From assembly GCF_003362725.1 (NCBI RefSeq), contig NZ_QKTV01000004.1, forward strand, positions 124,001-188,000: a stretch of DNA of 64,000 nt. The letters run 5' to 3'. Made by a program: the position numbers and the translations under genes. This DNA comes from Winogradskyella aurantiaca (GTDB lineage: Bacteria; Bacteroidota; Bacteroidia; Flavobacteriales; Flavobacteriaceae). Below are positions 1 to 7,206 of the stretch, piece by piece; the stretch's first letter is position 1, and the number at the start of each line of letters is the position of its first letter. The notes beneath the pieces were generated by a model. It saw only the letters and a program-made list of their open reading frames with translations, was not told where the DNA came from and made no database searches.

Positions 1-328
1 CTGAGTATTCAAATCCGGATAGGTAAATAAGACTAAAAAAGACACTTGCCATCACCAAATAAGCAGAAATAACCAATGTATAACTGCTGTAAATAGCAAA
101 CCTTAAATACCGTTTGGTGATGAGATAATCAGGGATTAATTTATACACAGATACATAGGTCGTAGCAATGGTCGTGGGCATTAAAAACAAGCTAAAGGAA
201 AAGGCATTTTCAAATGAGGTATTGCCAATACTAAAAAAGTAACTGTAAAATATAAGCACTGCAGACCAAAAGGCGGTGTGAAAAAACAACTGGATGAGTT
301 TTACTTTAAGAAAACGCTGAAACGTCAT
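1..328 (-). CDS. Partial sensor histidine kinase, N-terminal membrane part (LytS/YehU-like)
   Basis: The reverse strand is open from an ATG at 326-328 to the window edge, giving about 109 residues without a stop, so the gene is cut off here. The visible part is hydrophobic with three to four likely membrane segments, and contains a tract resembling LIPDYLITKRYL near residue 65, typical of the membrane domain of Bacteroidota LytS-type histidine kinases (family knowledge). The kinase core would lie outside the window. It follows a possible 50-residue ORF (343-495) on the same strand by 14 bases. The assignment rests only on the membrane domain and could instead be another multi-pass protein. 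Confidence 0.55.
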   Translation of the reverse strand, partial: MTFQRFLKVKLIQLFFHTAFWSAVLIFYSYFFSIGNTSFENAFSFSLFLMPTTIATTYVSVYKLIPDYLITKRYLRFAIYSSYTLVISAYLVMASVFFSLIYLSGFEYS

Positions 329-342
329 AGAAATACTAGCTC

Positions 343-495
343 TTACAATAATACTATATTTTTAAACGCCCATATGGCTTTGTAGACGAACGACGGATTT
401 TGGCCTGGATTCAACATTTGGTATAAACCCTTTTTAAATTGGTTGTTCATCGCATTTTCATATTTTGGGATGGCATTAAAACTAAGTTTGGTCAT
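343..495 (-). CDS. Possible small protein, 50 residues, unknown function
   Basis: An ATG at 493-495 on the reverse strand opens a 50-codon frame ending at TAA (343-345), 14 bases before the partial histidine kinase. The product begins MTKLSFNAIPKYENAM and has a basic, aromatic-rich middle with no signal peptide or clear membrane segment. I do not recognise it. Its position directly upstream of, and co-directional with, the kinase is the only support. Its start overlaps the forward promoter of the ExbB-like gene, so the frame could be fortuitous. Confidence 0.3.
   Translation of the reverse strand: MTKLSFNAIPKYENAMNNQFKKGLYQMLNPGQNPSFVYKAIWAFKNIVLL
483..490 (+). promoter_or_regulatory. Bacteroidota -7 box TAAGTTTG
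   Basis: TAAGTTTG matches the Bacteroidota housekeeping consensus TAnnTTTG exactly. A TTTG at 464-467 lies 15 bases upstream, a little short for the usual -33 spacing. The ATG of the ExbB-like gene is 25 bases downstream, giving a leader of about 20 nt. Confidence 0.55.
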
Positions 496-514
496 GTTTA
501 ACTAAAATCTGTTT

Positions 515-916
515 ATGATGACTCTAGTAATTACCAATGAATTCGCGGATCGCTTTAGTGAGGGTGGCCCATTTTTTATGTCCTTAATTTTAATCTGCTT
601 ACTCCTGTCCATAGGCCTGCTAATTCGCGGTTTTTTAAGTTTAAAAAAGGATAAAAACCTAGCTCAAAAAATGCTCAACTTAACTGTAGACTCTAGTCTC
701 CTGGGTTTGGTTATTGGGTTTTTTGCCTCTGTAATTGGCCTTATTACGGCTTTTGATTCTGTGGAAGCGATGGGAGATCCAGACCCTTCAATTTTTGCCG
801 GTGGCCTTAAGGTCTCTTTGTTAACGGCCACCTTTGGACTATTGTCCTTCGTCATTGCCAGGATTGGCATATTAATATTGCGCTGGTTTATTAAACCAGA
901 AACCCAAGAAGAATAA
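515..916 (+). CDS. Compact MotA/TolQ/ExbB-like proton channel family protein
   Basis: The product is 133 residues (132 if the second of two adjacent ATGs is used). It has three predicted membrane helices at about residues 19-40, 60-80 and 98-126. The second and third helices carry the small-residue-rich pattern of MotA/TolQ/ExbB proton channels, including a T-A-F after helix 2 and GLKVSLLTATFG in helix 3. Full ExbB/TolQ proteins are about 220-240 residues, so this is a short form. No ExbD/TolR partner lies beside it, which ordinary ExbB has, so what it energises is unknown. A TAAGTTTG promoter precedes it. Confidence 0.6.
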   Translation: MMTLVITNEFADRFSEGGPFFMSLILICLLLSIGLLIRGFLSLKKDKNLAQKMLNLTVDSSLLGLVIGFFASVIGLITAFDSVEAMGDPDPSIFAGGLKVSLLTATFGLLSFVIARIGILILRWFIKPETQEE

Positions 917-931
917 TATTATTTAAGCTTT

Positions 932-980
932 TTAGGCTTAGGTTCAATGATATGGTTCAAACTTAATAACCTAAGCCTAA
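932..980. terminator. Long inverted repeat, possible bidirectional terminator
   Basis: A 13-base arm TTAGGCTTAGGTT (932-944) is perfectly complementary to AACCTAAGCCTAA (968-980), with a 23-base loop. It sits between two convergent genes, 16 bases after one stop codon. The T-tract after it is weak in both directions, so a terminator role is inferred from position and symmetry. Confidence 0.45.
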
Positions 981-1001
981 TCATCTTTTATTTGGTCTCA
1001 C

Positions 1002-1223
1002 TTACTCATAAATAAGCGCGCCCAGAAACGTCAGGATTCCAGCAATACACAGGCCAATTATCTCTGTTTGCACGAGGGTGATTCCGGAGGCAAATCCAGC
1101 CCCACTTACCAGGCCTACAGTACCACCGGCCATAAGACCTAAAAAGGCAGCTACTAGAAAAAAGCCTAGGAACAAGTACTTTCGTTTTTTACAGGTTTCG
1201 TCCTCTTTACGACACTTCTTCAT
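1002..1223 (-). CDS. Small membrane protein of unknown function, 73 residues
   Basis: The product starts with a charged segment of about 14 residues containing two cysteines (C4, C11) and many lysines. Two hydrophobic glycine-rich helices follow, at about residues 15-38 and 46-71. The glycine/alanine-rich helices suggest a small two-pass inner membrane protein with a cytoplasmic N terminus. I recognise no family. The frame has a normal ATG and ends cleanly next to the inverted repeat that separates it from the convergent ExbB-like gene. The coding call rests on the strong alternation of charged and membrane segments. Confidence 0.55.
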   Translation of the reverse strand: MKKCRKEDETCKKRKYLFLGFFLVAAFLGLMAGGTVGLVSGAGFASGITLVQTEIIGLCIAGILTFLGALIYE

Positions 1224-1293
1224 GTGTTAATTAAATTAAGATTCAAAAGAAAAACGAATCATTTCAATCCCGTGTGAACACACAAAATTATTA

Positions 1294-1437
1294 ATGGAAA
1301 GATTTGATTGTCAGTTAGTAGGCTTAAATTACAACGAAATTTTTAAACAACCAAAAGTGCCATTTGTATGCTTGAATACCAATCTAAGGGATGGATTTAC
1401 GCATCAGAACAAAGCCTATGCTCCTCATGAAGCTTAG
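1294..1437 (+). CDS. Possible small ORF, 47 residues, unknown
   Basis: An ATG at 1294 opens 47 codons ending at TAG (1435-1437), overlapping the last four bases of the convergent glycosyltransferase gene. The product starts MERFDCQLVGLNYNE and has two cysteines and no membrane segment. It fills most of an otherwise empty gap of about 210 bases. No family, promoter or ribosome site is visible, so it may be chance or the remnant of a longer gene. Confidence 0.2.
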   Translation: MERFDCQLVGLNYNEIFKQPKVPFVCLNTNLRDGFTHQNKAYAPHEA

Positions 1438-2303
1438 ACTTCTAACAATTGCAGAACAATCTTCCTGGAATCAAAATAACGCTCTGCAATAGCCCTGTAA
1501 TAACCGGTGTCTGCTACATAATTTTGTTCAATATCTGCTTTTACATGTGCCAGATCAAACTTGTAATTATAAGCGCGTCCCGAACAATTTTTTTCTAAAA
1601 GTGCGGTTATATTGTCCTTAGTAACCAATCCATCATAACAGCCCTCCAGATTGTATTTTCGTTCGTCATAAACAACTGCACATCTGCCGCATGCTAAAAG
1701 TTCAAAACAACCCCTACCTAAAGAAAACCCCAAATCGGCCCAATTATACATTTCAATTTTAAGTTCTCTTCTGGATCGAAGGGATACAGCTGTTGAATAG
1801 GACTTATAACCAAGCTTAGAAATTCTAGATCTGGCTTTTTTCGATTGCACAAGGTTTAAAACCTGCATACGCTGTGCATTAAGAGGGTGTGTAGGAGTAT
1901 ATCTGGAAAGATTGATAGGATTATGCACCACAGTAGAGCTAAAACCCTTAAGTAGTAGATGATCCTGTACTTCTTTTGAGATGGCTACATAAGCGTCAAA
2001 CCCTGCAATAGGTTGTTCCAGCTCTGGATAAATACCATGACACAGCATAACCTTCCTTTTAATAATGGCTTTACTGGTTAGCACATCCTTAGCACAGGTG
2101 TTGTGATTAACCAATGCCAAATCGTAATCTCCAGTGATCGAGTTAATAGAGGGAATCAAAGCTCCAACACCCGATTTTGCGGTGGTGGTTGTATAAACAT
2201 CCACCTCTATACCTAGCGCAATTAGGGCCTCATAAACCGTTAAGATCCAGGTTTCCGTGCCACCAAATGATGAGAGATGATTATTGGTTAATAGTACCTT
2301 CAC
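1434..2303 (-). CDS. Glycosyltransferase, GT4-like
   Basis: This is a 289-residue predicted cytoplasmic glycosyltransferase with a GT-B type outline. The N terminus reads MKVLLTNNHLSSFGGTETW, carrying the Gly-Gly-x-Glu motif after the first beta strand that binds the nucleotide sugar in GT4-like enzymes. A C-terminal G-x-x-x-FELLACG-x-x-VV stretch near residue 205-220 matches the donor-binding E-x-A-x-G region. It is short for GT4 (usually 350-400), with a reduced middle. It probably acts on cell-surface polysaccharide, but it stands alone with no other polysaccharide gene nearby, so the acceptor cannot be guessed. Confidence 0.7.
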   Translation of the reverse strand: MKVLLTNNHLSSFGGTETWILTVYEALIALGIEVDVYTTTTAKSGVGALIPSINSITGDYDLALVNHNTCAKDVLTSKAIIKRKVMLCHGIYPELEQPIAGFDAYVAISKEVQDHLLLKGFSSTVVHNPINLSRYTPTHPLNAQRMQVLNLVQSKKARSRISKLGYKSYSTAVSLRSRRELKIEMYNWADLGFSLGRGCFELLACGRCAVVYDERKYNLEGCYDGLVTKDNITALLEKNCSGRAYNYKFDLAHVKADIEQNYVADTGYYRAIAERYFDSRKIVLQLLEV

Positions 2304-2379
2304 AATCGAAGTAGGCTTTCTTTAAATGTTAGAATGGCAGACGAAATTACTACCAAGGCACAAAGTAAGCATATTCCAT

Positions 2380-2387
2380 TAGTTTTG
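2380..2387 (+). promoter_or_regulatory. -7 box TAGTTTTG before the GIY-YIG gene
   Basis: TAGTTTTG is an exact match to TAnnTTTG, 35 bases upstream of the TTG start at 2422. It overlaps the in-frame stop codon (2380-2382) that limits the ORF upstream, so no earlier start is possible for a transcript from here. Confidence 0.45.
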
Positions 2388-2421
2388 TAAACGAACCTCA
2401 AACGAGAAAAAACTAAATCCA

Positions 2422-2772
2422 TTGCCCAATACCCTCTATCGCGTTTATGTAATTGAACTTTCTAAAAAGGTATATTCAGAGCATACCCGTTTCCGGGCGG
2501 CTAATCCACAATTCAATGGTGTTCTGGAATGCCTGTATGTTGGCATTACTAGCAAGACCCCTAAAGAACGGTTTCAACAGCACAAAACTGGTTATAGAAA
2601 TAAAAAAGGCTATAAACTGTCTTCCAATATTGTTGAGAAATATGGTTTGTATCTGCGGCCAAGTTTATACAAGCATATTGATCCTTTAACGACTAAAGCG
2701 GAGGCGCTGGAAGTAGAAAAAGGATTATCCCTTGAATTGCGACGTAAAAAATATGCGGTTTGGTTTAACTAA
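2422..2772 (+). CDS. GIY-YIG nuclease-like domain protein
   Basis: The 116-residue product contains VYVIEL near residue 8 and C-L-Y-V-G-I-T-S near residue 38. These match the two-strand GIY...YIG signature with substitutions, and are followed by the conserved R-F-x-x-H (RFQQH) carrying the catalytic arginine. The first tyrosine-strand and second strand are separated by a longer insert than in UvrC/Slx1 domains. The catalytic glutamate could be E in LEVEKGLS near residue 99. TTG at 2422 is the only start candidate between the upstream stop and the domain. Function could be DNA cleavage or repair; alternatively it is a degenerate GIY-YIG fold. Confidence 0.6.
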   Translation: MPNTLYRVYVIELSKKVYSEHTRFRAANPQFNGVLECLYVGITSKTPKERFQQHKTGYRNKKGYKLSSNIVEKYGLYLRPSLYKHIDPLTTKAEALEVEKGLSLELRRKKYAVWFN

Positions 2773-2795
2773 AGAGTATTTTTAACCACTCTTTT
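2771..2795 (+). terminator. Weak hairpin after the GIY-YIG gene
   Basis: AAAGAGT (2771-2777) pairs with ACTCTTT (2788-2794) across a 10-base loop, ending in four T residues. It overlaps the stop codon of the GIY-YIG gene. The stem is short and AT-rich. Confidence 0.35.
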
Positions 2796-2934
2796 AACAT
2801 CCAAAACAATTTCTGAGAAAAGTAACTACATGCAATTTGCCTATCTTAGTAGAATCAGTGATATAAACATCCTACTAATAAAAAAATCTAAAATTAGAAT
2901 ATAAAATTCCTACTTGTGATAATTGACTCAAAAA

Positions 2935-3636
2935 ATGAGTACAAAAAAGGATTTAATAAACCTCTTAAAACAACATCGTAATGAGCGAGGAGTTGATCAT
3001 TGGAGACGATTAAATCCTGATCCTAATGGATTACAAAGTTTTGGGGTTGGACTAACAGTTCTTCGGAAATTGGCCAAAAAGATAGGTAAGAATCATAAGT
3101 TGGCCGCAGAATTGTGGCCCAGTAATATCTACGATGTTAAAATCATATCCTTATTGATTGACGACCCTAAATTCATGACGGTTGAACAAGCAGAGTCTAA
3201 AGTAGATCAATTATACTATGGCTATTTAGCTCATGTGTTTTCGTCCTGTGATGCAGCCTTAGCAAAAACATCGTTTGTAGTACCACTGCTTATGGAATGG
3301 ATTAATAGCAACAGTACCATAAGAAAACGATGTGGTTATGGCTTACTCTATGAAGTGTCTAAATCCACAAAAAAAAGTGCTCCGGACACAGATTTCTACC
3401 TTGATAGGATCGCGCAAATTGGAAACTCATATGCTAATAATAAAAATAGTGTCCGTTTGGCAATGGCCACAGCACTCATGGGTATGGGGAAAAAGAATAT
3501 AACGCTTAATTCCGCGGCCTTGGAAGTCGCCAAAAAAATGGGTCCGATTGAGGTGACTTCAGGTGTTAGCAAGTGCGAGCCATTTGATGTGAGTAAACAC
3601 TTAACCAGTGATTACATTAGAAACAAACTAAGTTGA
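2935..3636 (+). CDS. DNA alkylation repair protein, AlkD-like
   Basis: From the ATG at 2935 the product is 233 residues, all alpha-helical with repeated HEAT-like helices, matching the length and pattern of AlkD-type DNA glycosylases that remove alkylated bases. Typical features are the N-terminal GLTVLRKLAKKIGK segment and LW-P-S-x-x-x-D-x-K-x-x-x-L-L-I-D-D-P near residue 70. The sequence R-K-R-C-G-Y-G-L-L near residue 134 occupies the central groove repeat. An in-frame TTG at 2923 would add four residues; the ATG is preferred. The next gene starts inside its stop codon, suggesting coupled translation. Confidence 0.7.
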   Translation: MSTKKDLINLLKQHRNERGVDHWRRLNPDPNGLQSFGVGLTVLRKLAKKIGKNHKLAAELWPSNIYDVKIISLLIDDPKFMTVEQAESKVDQLYYGYLAHVFSSCDAALAKTSFVVPLLMEWINSNSTIRKRCGYGLLYEVSKSTKKSAPDTDFYLDRIAQIGNSYANNKNSVRLAMATALMGMGKKNITLNSAALEVAKKMGPIEVTSGVSKCEPFDVSKHLTSDYIRNKLS

Positions 3637-4175
3637 GCAGAGAATCAAGAATACATGATTATTTGACCAAAGCCTGGCAGCTCAGAAGTACAGGAGATGC
3701 CACTAGCTCAAAATCAACTACAGATAAGGCCTATGAGCTTTGCCGTAGCGACGATAACGAGTTCCTTGGTCGAATCTTCCATATCTACAGACAGTTGGAA
3801 GCTGATACTGATAACTATGATGAAGCTCTGGCGCATAATATTCAGTCATTGACCTATTACAAAGCATCTGGTAATATTGACCGTATAGCCCATTCAATGA
3901 GACATTTGGCCGACCTACAAGCCCAACTTAAAAACTACAAAGAAGCGACTAAAAATTATACATCGGCCATCCAATTGTATGAAGACAATTCCAATACATG
4001 CGAAAAGGACTTGAGTAATGCTCTAATATCCTATGCCGAATTGTTGGATTTAATAGGCAAAAAAAAAGAAACTATTAATCAATGGACTAAGGCTTTGGAT
4101 TTATACCAAAAAATAGGATTTAAAGAAGGAATGAAATTAGCCGAACATAAATTGACACAACTTCTTAAAAGTTGA
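3633..4175 (+). CDS. Tetratricopeptide repeat protein
   Basis: This 180-residue, wholly helical, hydrophilic protein shows several TPR-like helix pairs, for instance around residues 60-95 and 100-135, with the A-x-x-x-Y pattern typical of TPR (YKEATKNYTSAIQLYED). No signal peptide is visible, so it is probably cytoplasmic. The start is TTG at 3633, overlapping the TGA of the AlkD-like gene as TTGA; it is the only start after the in-frame stop at 3618-3620. The overlap implies co-translation, but the functional link with a repair enzyme is unknown. Confidence 0.6.
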   Translation: MSRESRIHDYLTKAWQLRSTGDATSSKSTTDKAYELCRSDDNEFLGRIFHIYRQLEADTDNYDEALAHNIQSLTYYKASGNIDRIAHSMRHLADLQAQLKNYKEATKNYTSAIQLYEDNSNTCEKDLSNALISYAELLDLIGKKKETINQWTKALDLYQKIGFKEGMKLAEHKLTQLLKS

Positions 4176-4450
4176 AATAAAAAAGATGTTAGTTTTAGTA
4201 ATGGCCACCTTAATCACTATGAAAAACAAAATAGAAATAAAAGAGGCACTTTAGATTTTAACCAGGTAACATCCTAAGACATACATTTAATGTTCCAAGT
4301 AATAATACAATCACAAAACTATTAAAGGTAAAAACATTCGATAAATCTGTTGTAAGGATGGTCAGTCTCTTAAGACTATTCACTCACATACAGATAGCCC
4401 TGGAAGCGTTACGGTGGTGTTAAACTCCTAGCCTTGCCTATTAAATGGTC

Positions 4451-4458
4451 TATCTTTG
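4451..4458 (+). promoter_or_regulatory. -7 box TATCTTTG very close to the msrB start
   Basis: TATCTTTG is a perfect TAnnTTTG box. Its last G lies only 4 bases before the ATG at 4462, so a normal transcription start would give a leaderless mRNA for that ATG or a leader of about 20 nt for the in-frame ATG at 4483. Confidence 0.6.
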
Positions 4459-4461
4459 TCA

Positions 4462-5022
4462 ATGAAAAAGAAAATAAACGTTATGAGAATTTCATTAATC
4501 TTAATTTTATGTTTGGTATTCATTACTGGAGCCTGCCAAAGCAATACCAAAACCGCAAACGACAATACCGTCTATCCCATTTCTAAAACCGATGCCGAAT
4601 GGCAGAAACAACTGTCGGACGAACAGTTTTACATCTTACGGAAACAAGGTACCGAGCGTGCATTTACAGGGGAATACTGGGATAACAAGAAAAAAGGCAT
4701 CTATTATTCTGCCGCTACTGGGCAACCCTTATTCAGCTCTGAACACAAATACAAATCCGGAACGGGCTGGCCAAGCTTTTACAAACCTATCGATGATAAC
4801 GCCGTAAAAGAATTGGCAGATAGAAGCCATGGCATGGTTAGAACTGAGGTGGTAGACAGCGGTAGTGGATCGCATTTAGGCCATGTATTTAATGACGGGC
4901 CTGTACCTACAGGCTTGCGATACTGTATGAACTCAGCCTCGATGATTTTTGTTGCAGAAGGCGATGAGTTGCCGGGTATAGTCAAAGAATGGCAAGCTAA
5001 ATACGGTGATAAGGCCAACTAG
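4462..5022 (+). CDS. msrB: Peptide-methionine (R)-S-oxide reductase, lipoprotein form lacking zinc cysteines
   Basis: MsrB reduces methionine-R-sulfoxide in proteins. The product (186 residues from 4462) begins with a lipoprotein signal ending I-T-G-A-C, so it is probably anchored in the periplasm or outer membrane. The MsrB core is clear: SGTGWPSF near residue 97, [10 protein letters not shown] near 138 and the catalytic cysteine in RYCMNSASM near residue 155. The four zinc cysteines (two CxxC) of common MsrB are replaced: the first site reads Y-S-A-A-T-G-Q and the second D-S-G-S-G. The in-frame ATG at 4483 is an alternative start that keeps the signal peptide and fits the promoter at 4451 better. 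No msrA is adjacent. Confidence 0.88.
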   Translation: MKKKINVMRISLILILCLVFITGACQSNTKTANDNTVYPISKTDAEWQKQLSDEQFYILRKQGTERAFTGEYWDNKKKGIYYSAATGQPLFSSEHKYKSGTGWPSFYKPIDDNAVKELADRSHGMVRTEVVDSGSGSHLGHVFNDGPVPTGLRYCMNSASMIFVAEGDELPGIVKEWQAKYGDKAN

Positions 5023-5160
5023 TTTTTCTGTCGTTCTGCGCTTCTAAATTGGTGGTCAAAAAAAGTGTTTTTGATAATTAAAAATCGGATTTTATAAAGA
5101 CCTTTGTGATGTAAAGCTCACTCAATTCAGCCTATTCAATTCGTAAAAACCCTTTTGACA

Positions 5161-6354
5161 ATGCACAAAAAACTGGAGATCAACCTTCTATTATCCTTAG
5201 GTCTGCTCATCGCATTTTTCGTCCTTACTGGTCATGACCTGTACTTAAAAATGGACACTTATTTCTTAAGACCCAATCAAGACGCTACACTAAGTCTGTA
5301 TAATGGTACTTTCGAGAAAAGTGAAAACATCATTACCCGAGATCGCATGTTGGATGCTTCCGTGGTCATGCAAGGAGAGCGCATGACTATAAATCCGGAC
5401 AAATGGATGGACAAGGATAGCACCATTACCTATCTACCATTTAGTGCGGGGAACTCAGGTACCTATGTGGCAGGGGTTTCTACAAAACCAAGAAACATAG
5501 AATTAGAAGCCGAAAAGTTCAATGATTATCTAAAACATGATGGTGTTTTAGATATGCTTGACAAGCGTACAAAGAAAGGCCTTTTAGAAGAAGATGCTGT
5601 TGAGAGTTACCAAAAACATGTTAAGGCTATTTATCAAGTGGGTAATAAAAAGACTGAGGACTGGAACACCGTCTTTGGGTATCCTATTGAATTTGTCCCT
5701 CAAAGCAATCCTTATAACAGCTATACCGGTGACAGCTTAAAAGTTCAATTATTACTGGACGGACAGCCTTTAGCAAACCAGTTGGTATATGCACATTATG
5801 TAAAAAACGATAACGCGCATACACACAATCATGATGATCATGGCCATGACCATGAACACCAACATAAACATGAGCATGGAAATACGGAACACAGTCATGA
5901 GCACGACGGTGAAAACCATTCCCATGATCATACAACAGAAGCCCATCATCACGAGAGTGGGCATTCGCACGAGCATGAACATGATAATCATTCCCACGAG
6001 CATCCCCATGATACCGTTAATCATGATCATAACAATGATACCGAGCATTCTCATACCGAAAGACAACAATTACGAACCAATACCGAAGGCATAGTAGCAG
6101 TTAACTTACCAGAAGACGGTATCTACTACATACGTACCATTCATATGGTTGAAGCCAACGATAATGATGAATTGACTCACGTATCTAAGTGGGCGACTTT
6201 AACCTTTGGCGTGACACACAGGCATGATCAAGAGGCGCATTCACATAATGGCCATGATCACGACCATGATGACGAAATTCCAACCTGGTGGTTTATAGTA
6301 GGCAGCTTATTAATTATCGGAGTGCTGTTTTTTGTCTTTAGAAAAAAGAGCTAA
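5161..6354 (+). CDS. Histidine-rich DUF4198-like periplasmic protein, probable metal-uptake component
   Basis: The product (397 residues from the ATG at 5161) has a signal peptide followed at once by HDLYLKMDTYFL, the start of DUF4198-type proteins that resemble periplasmic NikM-like parts of nickel/cobalt uptake. The fold covers about residues 24-215. An insertion at about 218-300 is dominated by His with Asp/Glu (roughly 30 His), and a second His cluster (seven) lies near 351-370. A C-terminal helix (WWFIVGSLLIIG) and basic tail anchor it in the inner membrane. The HupE/UreJ gene overlaps its stop. Metal binding is inferred from composition; nickel or cobalt is likeliest, but zinc or copper is possible. 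Confidence 0.7.
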   Translation: MHKKLEINLLLSLGLLIAFFVLTGHDLYLKMDTYFLRPNQDATLSLYNGTFEKSENIITRDRMLDASVVMQGERMTINPDKWMDKDSTITYLPFSAGNSGTYVAGVSTKPRNIELEAEKFNDYLKHDGVLDMLDKRTKKGLLEEDAVESYQKHVKAIYQVGNKKTEDWNTVFGYPIEFVPQSNPYNSYTGDSLKVQLLLDGQPLANQLVYAHYVKNDNAHTHNHDDHGHDHEHQHKHEHGNTEHSHEHDGENHSHDHTTEAHHHESGHSHEHEHDNHSHEHPHDTVNHDHNNDTEHSHTERQQLRTNTEGIVAVNLPEDGIYYIRTIHMVEANDNDELTHVSKWATLTFGVTHRHDQEAHSHNGHDHDHDDEIPTWWFIVGSLLIIGVLFFVFRKKS

Positions 6355-7037
6355 TGGATCAACAACGATTAAATCAAATCTTAAGCGTTGTTTTAGTTTT
6401 TACCCCATTGATCGGTTTTGCTCATGATGTCACGAGTGCCGATCAGGAACTTCTACGCGCTGGAGGGCTTTGGGCCTACATCCAAGTTGGGGCTACACAC
6501 ATGCTTACCGGTTATGACCATCTGCTTTTCTTAACAGGAGTCATTTTCTACCTCAACAATTTTATAGACATCTTAAAGTTTATCACAGTGTTCACCTTAG
6601 GCCATTGTGTAACCCTCATTGGTGCCACCTATTTGGGCATTACTGCCGATGAGCATTTGGTCGATGCGGTCATCGCACTTAGTGTTTTATACAAAGGATT
6701 TGAAAACCTAGGTGGCTTTAAGGTCCTTGCTATCAAAGCCCCAAATTTATTGTTTATGGTAGGTCTTTTTGGTCTTATCCATGGCTTTGGATTATCTACT
6801 CGATTACAGTCTTTTGACATGGGACAGGAACAATTCTTAGCTAAAATTCTATGCTTTAATCTTGGCGTTGAAATAGGTCAGGTTTTGGCCTTAATTCCTA
6901 TGATGTTCATAATTTCCTGGTCCCGTACACAAAAACAATTTCCTGCTTTCTATAAAGCCATTAACTGGTATTTGTTTCTTGCCGGTATTGGTTTGCTTAT
7001 CTATCAGCTTTACAATTACTTCAATGGTCATTACTAA
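6354..7037 (+). CDS. HupE/UreJ family membrane protein, candidate metal permease
   Basis: This 227-residue protein has a signal-like N terminus ending G-F-A-H-D and about six membrane helices. It shows the family hallmark H-M-L-T-G-Y-D-H-L-L-F-L near residue 50 and further conserved histidines (TLGHCVTLIGA, LIHGFGLS) within the membrane. HupE/UreJ proteins are associated with nickel or cobalt entry for hydrogenase, urease or cobalamin enzymes. The ATG shares its A with the TAA of the preceding histidine-rich gene (TAATG), indicating coupled expression of a two-gene module. No hydrogenase or urease gene is in the window. Confidence 0.75.
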   Translation: MDQQRLNQILSVVLVFTPLIGFAHDVTSADQELLRAGGLWAYIQVGATHMLTGYDHLLFLTGVIFYLNNFIDILKFITVFTLGHCVTLIGATYLGITADEHLVDAVIALSVLYKGFENLGGFKVLAIKAPNLLFMVGLFGLIHGFGLSTRLQSFDMGQEQFLAKILCFNLGVEIGQVLALIPMMFIISWSRTQKQFPAFYKAINWYLFLAGIGLLIYQLYNYFNGHY

Positions 7038-7206
7038 TCATTTAAGTGGTATGTGGAAAACCCTTGTGTTTAGCTTTCCTTCAATGCCTTTAAAATCTTG
7101 AGATCTCATTTAATGGCTCCTTGAGTTTAATTATTTGAACTCATTGATCTGCCTTATCTGGAAATAGATTTAAGCATTAGTTTTTTCTTGAAATCAATAA
7201 ATCTAT

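Noticed and set aside
4176-4461. Intergenic stretch of 286 bases before msrB searched for small genes or RNA
   Set aside because: Apart from the promoter box at its end and a trivial AGTCT/AGACT hairpin near 4360, no coding frame, RNA fold or repeat was supported.
5684-6094. Long open frames opposite to or shifted from the histidine-rich region
   Set aside because: They arise from the CAT/CAC repeats of the His tract and have Met/Ile-rich composition unlike real proteins; they lie wholly inside a well-supported gene.
7123-7142. Hairpin after the HupE gene
   Set aside because: Eight pairs with one wobble and a four-base loop, but no T tract and AT-rich; a terminator call is not justified.
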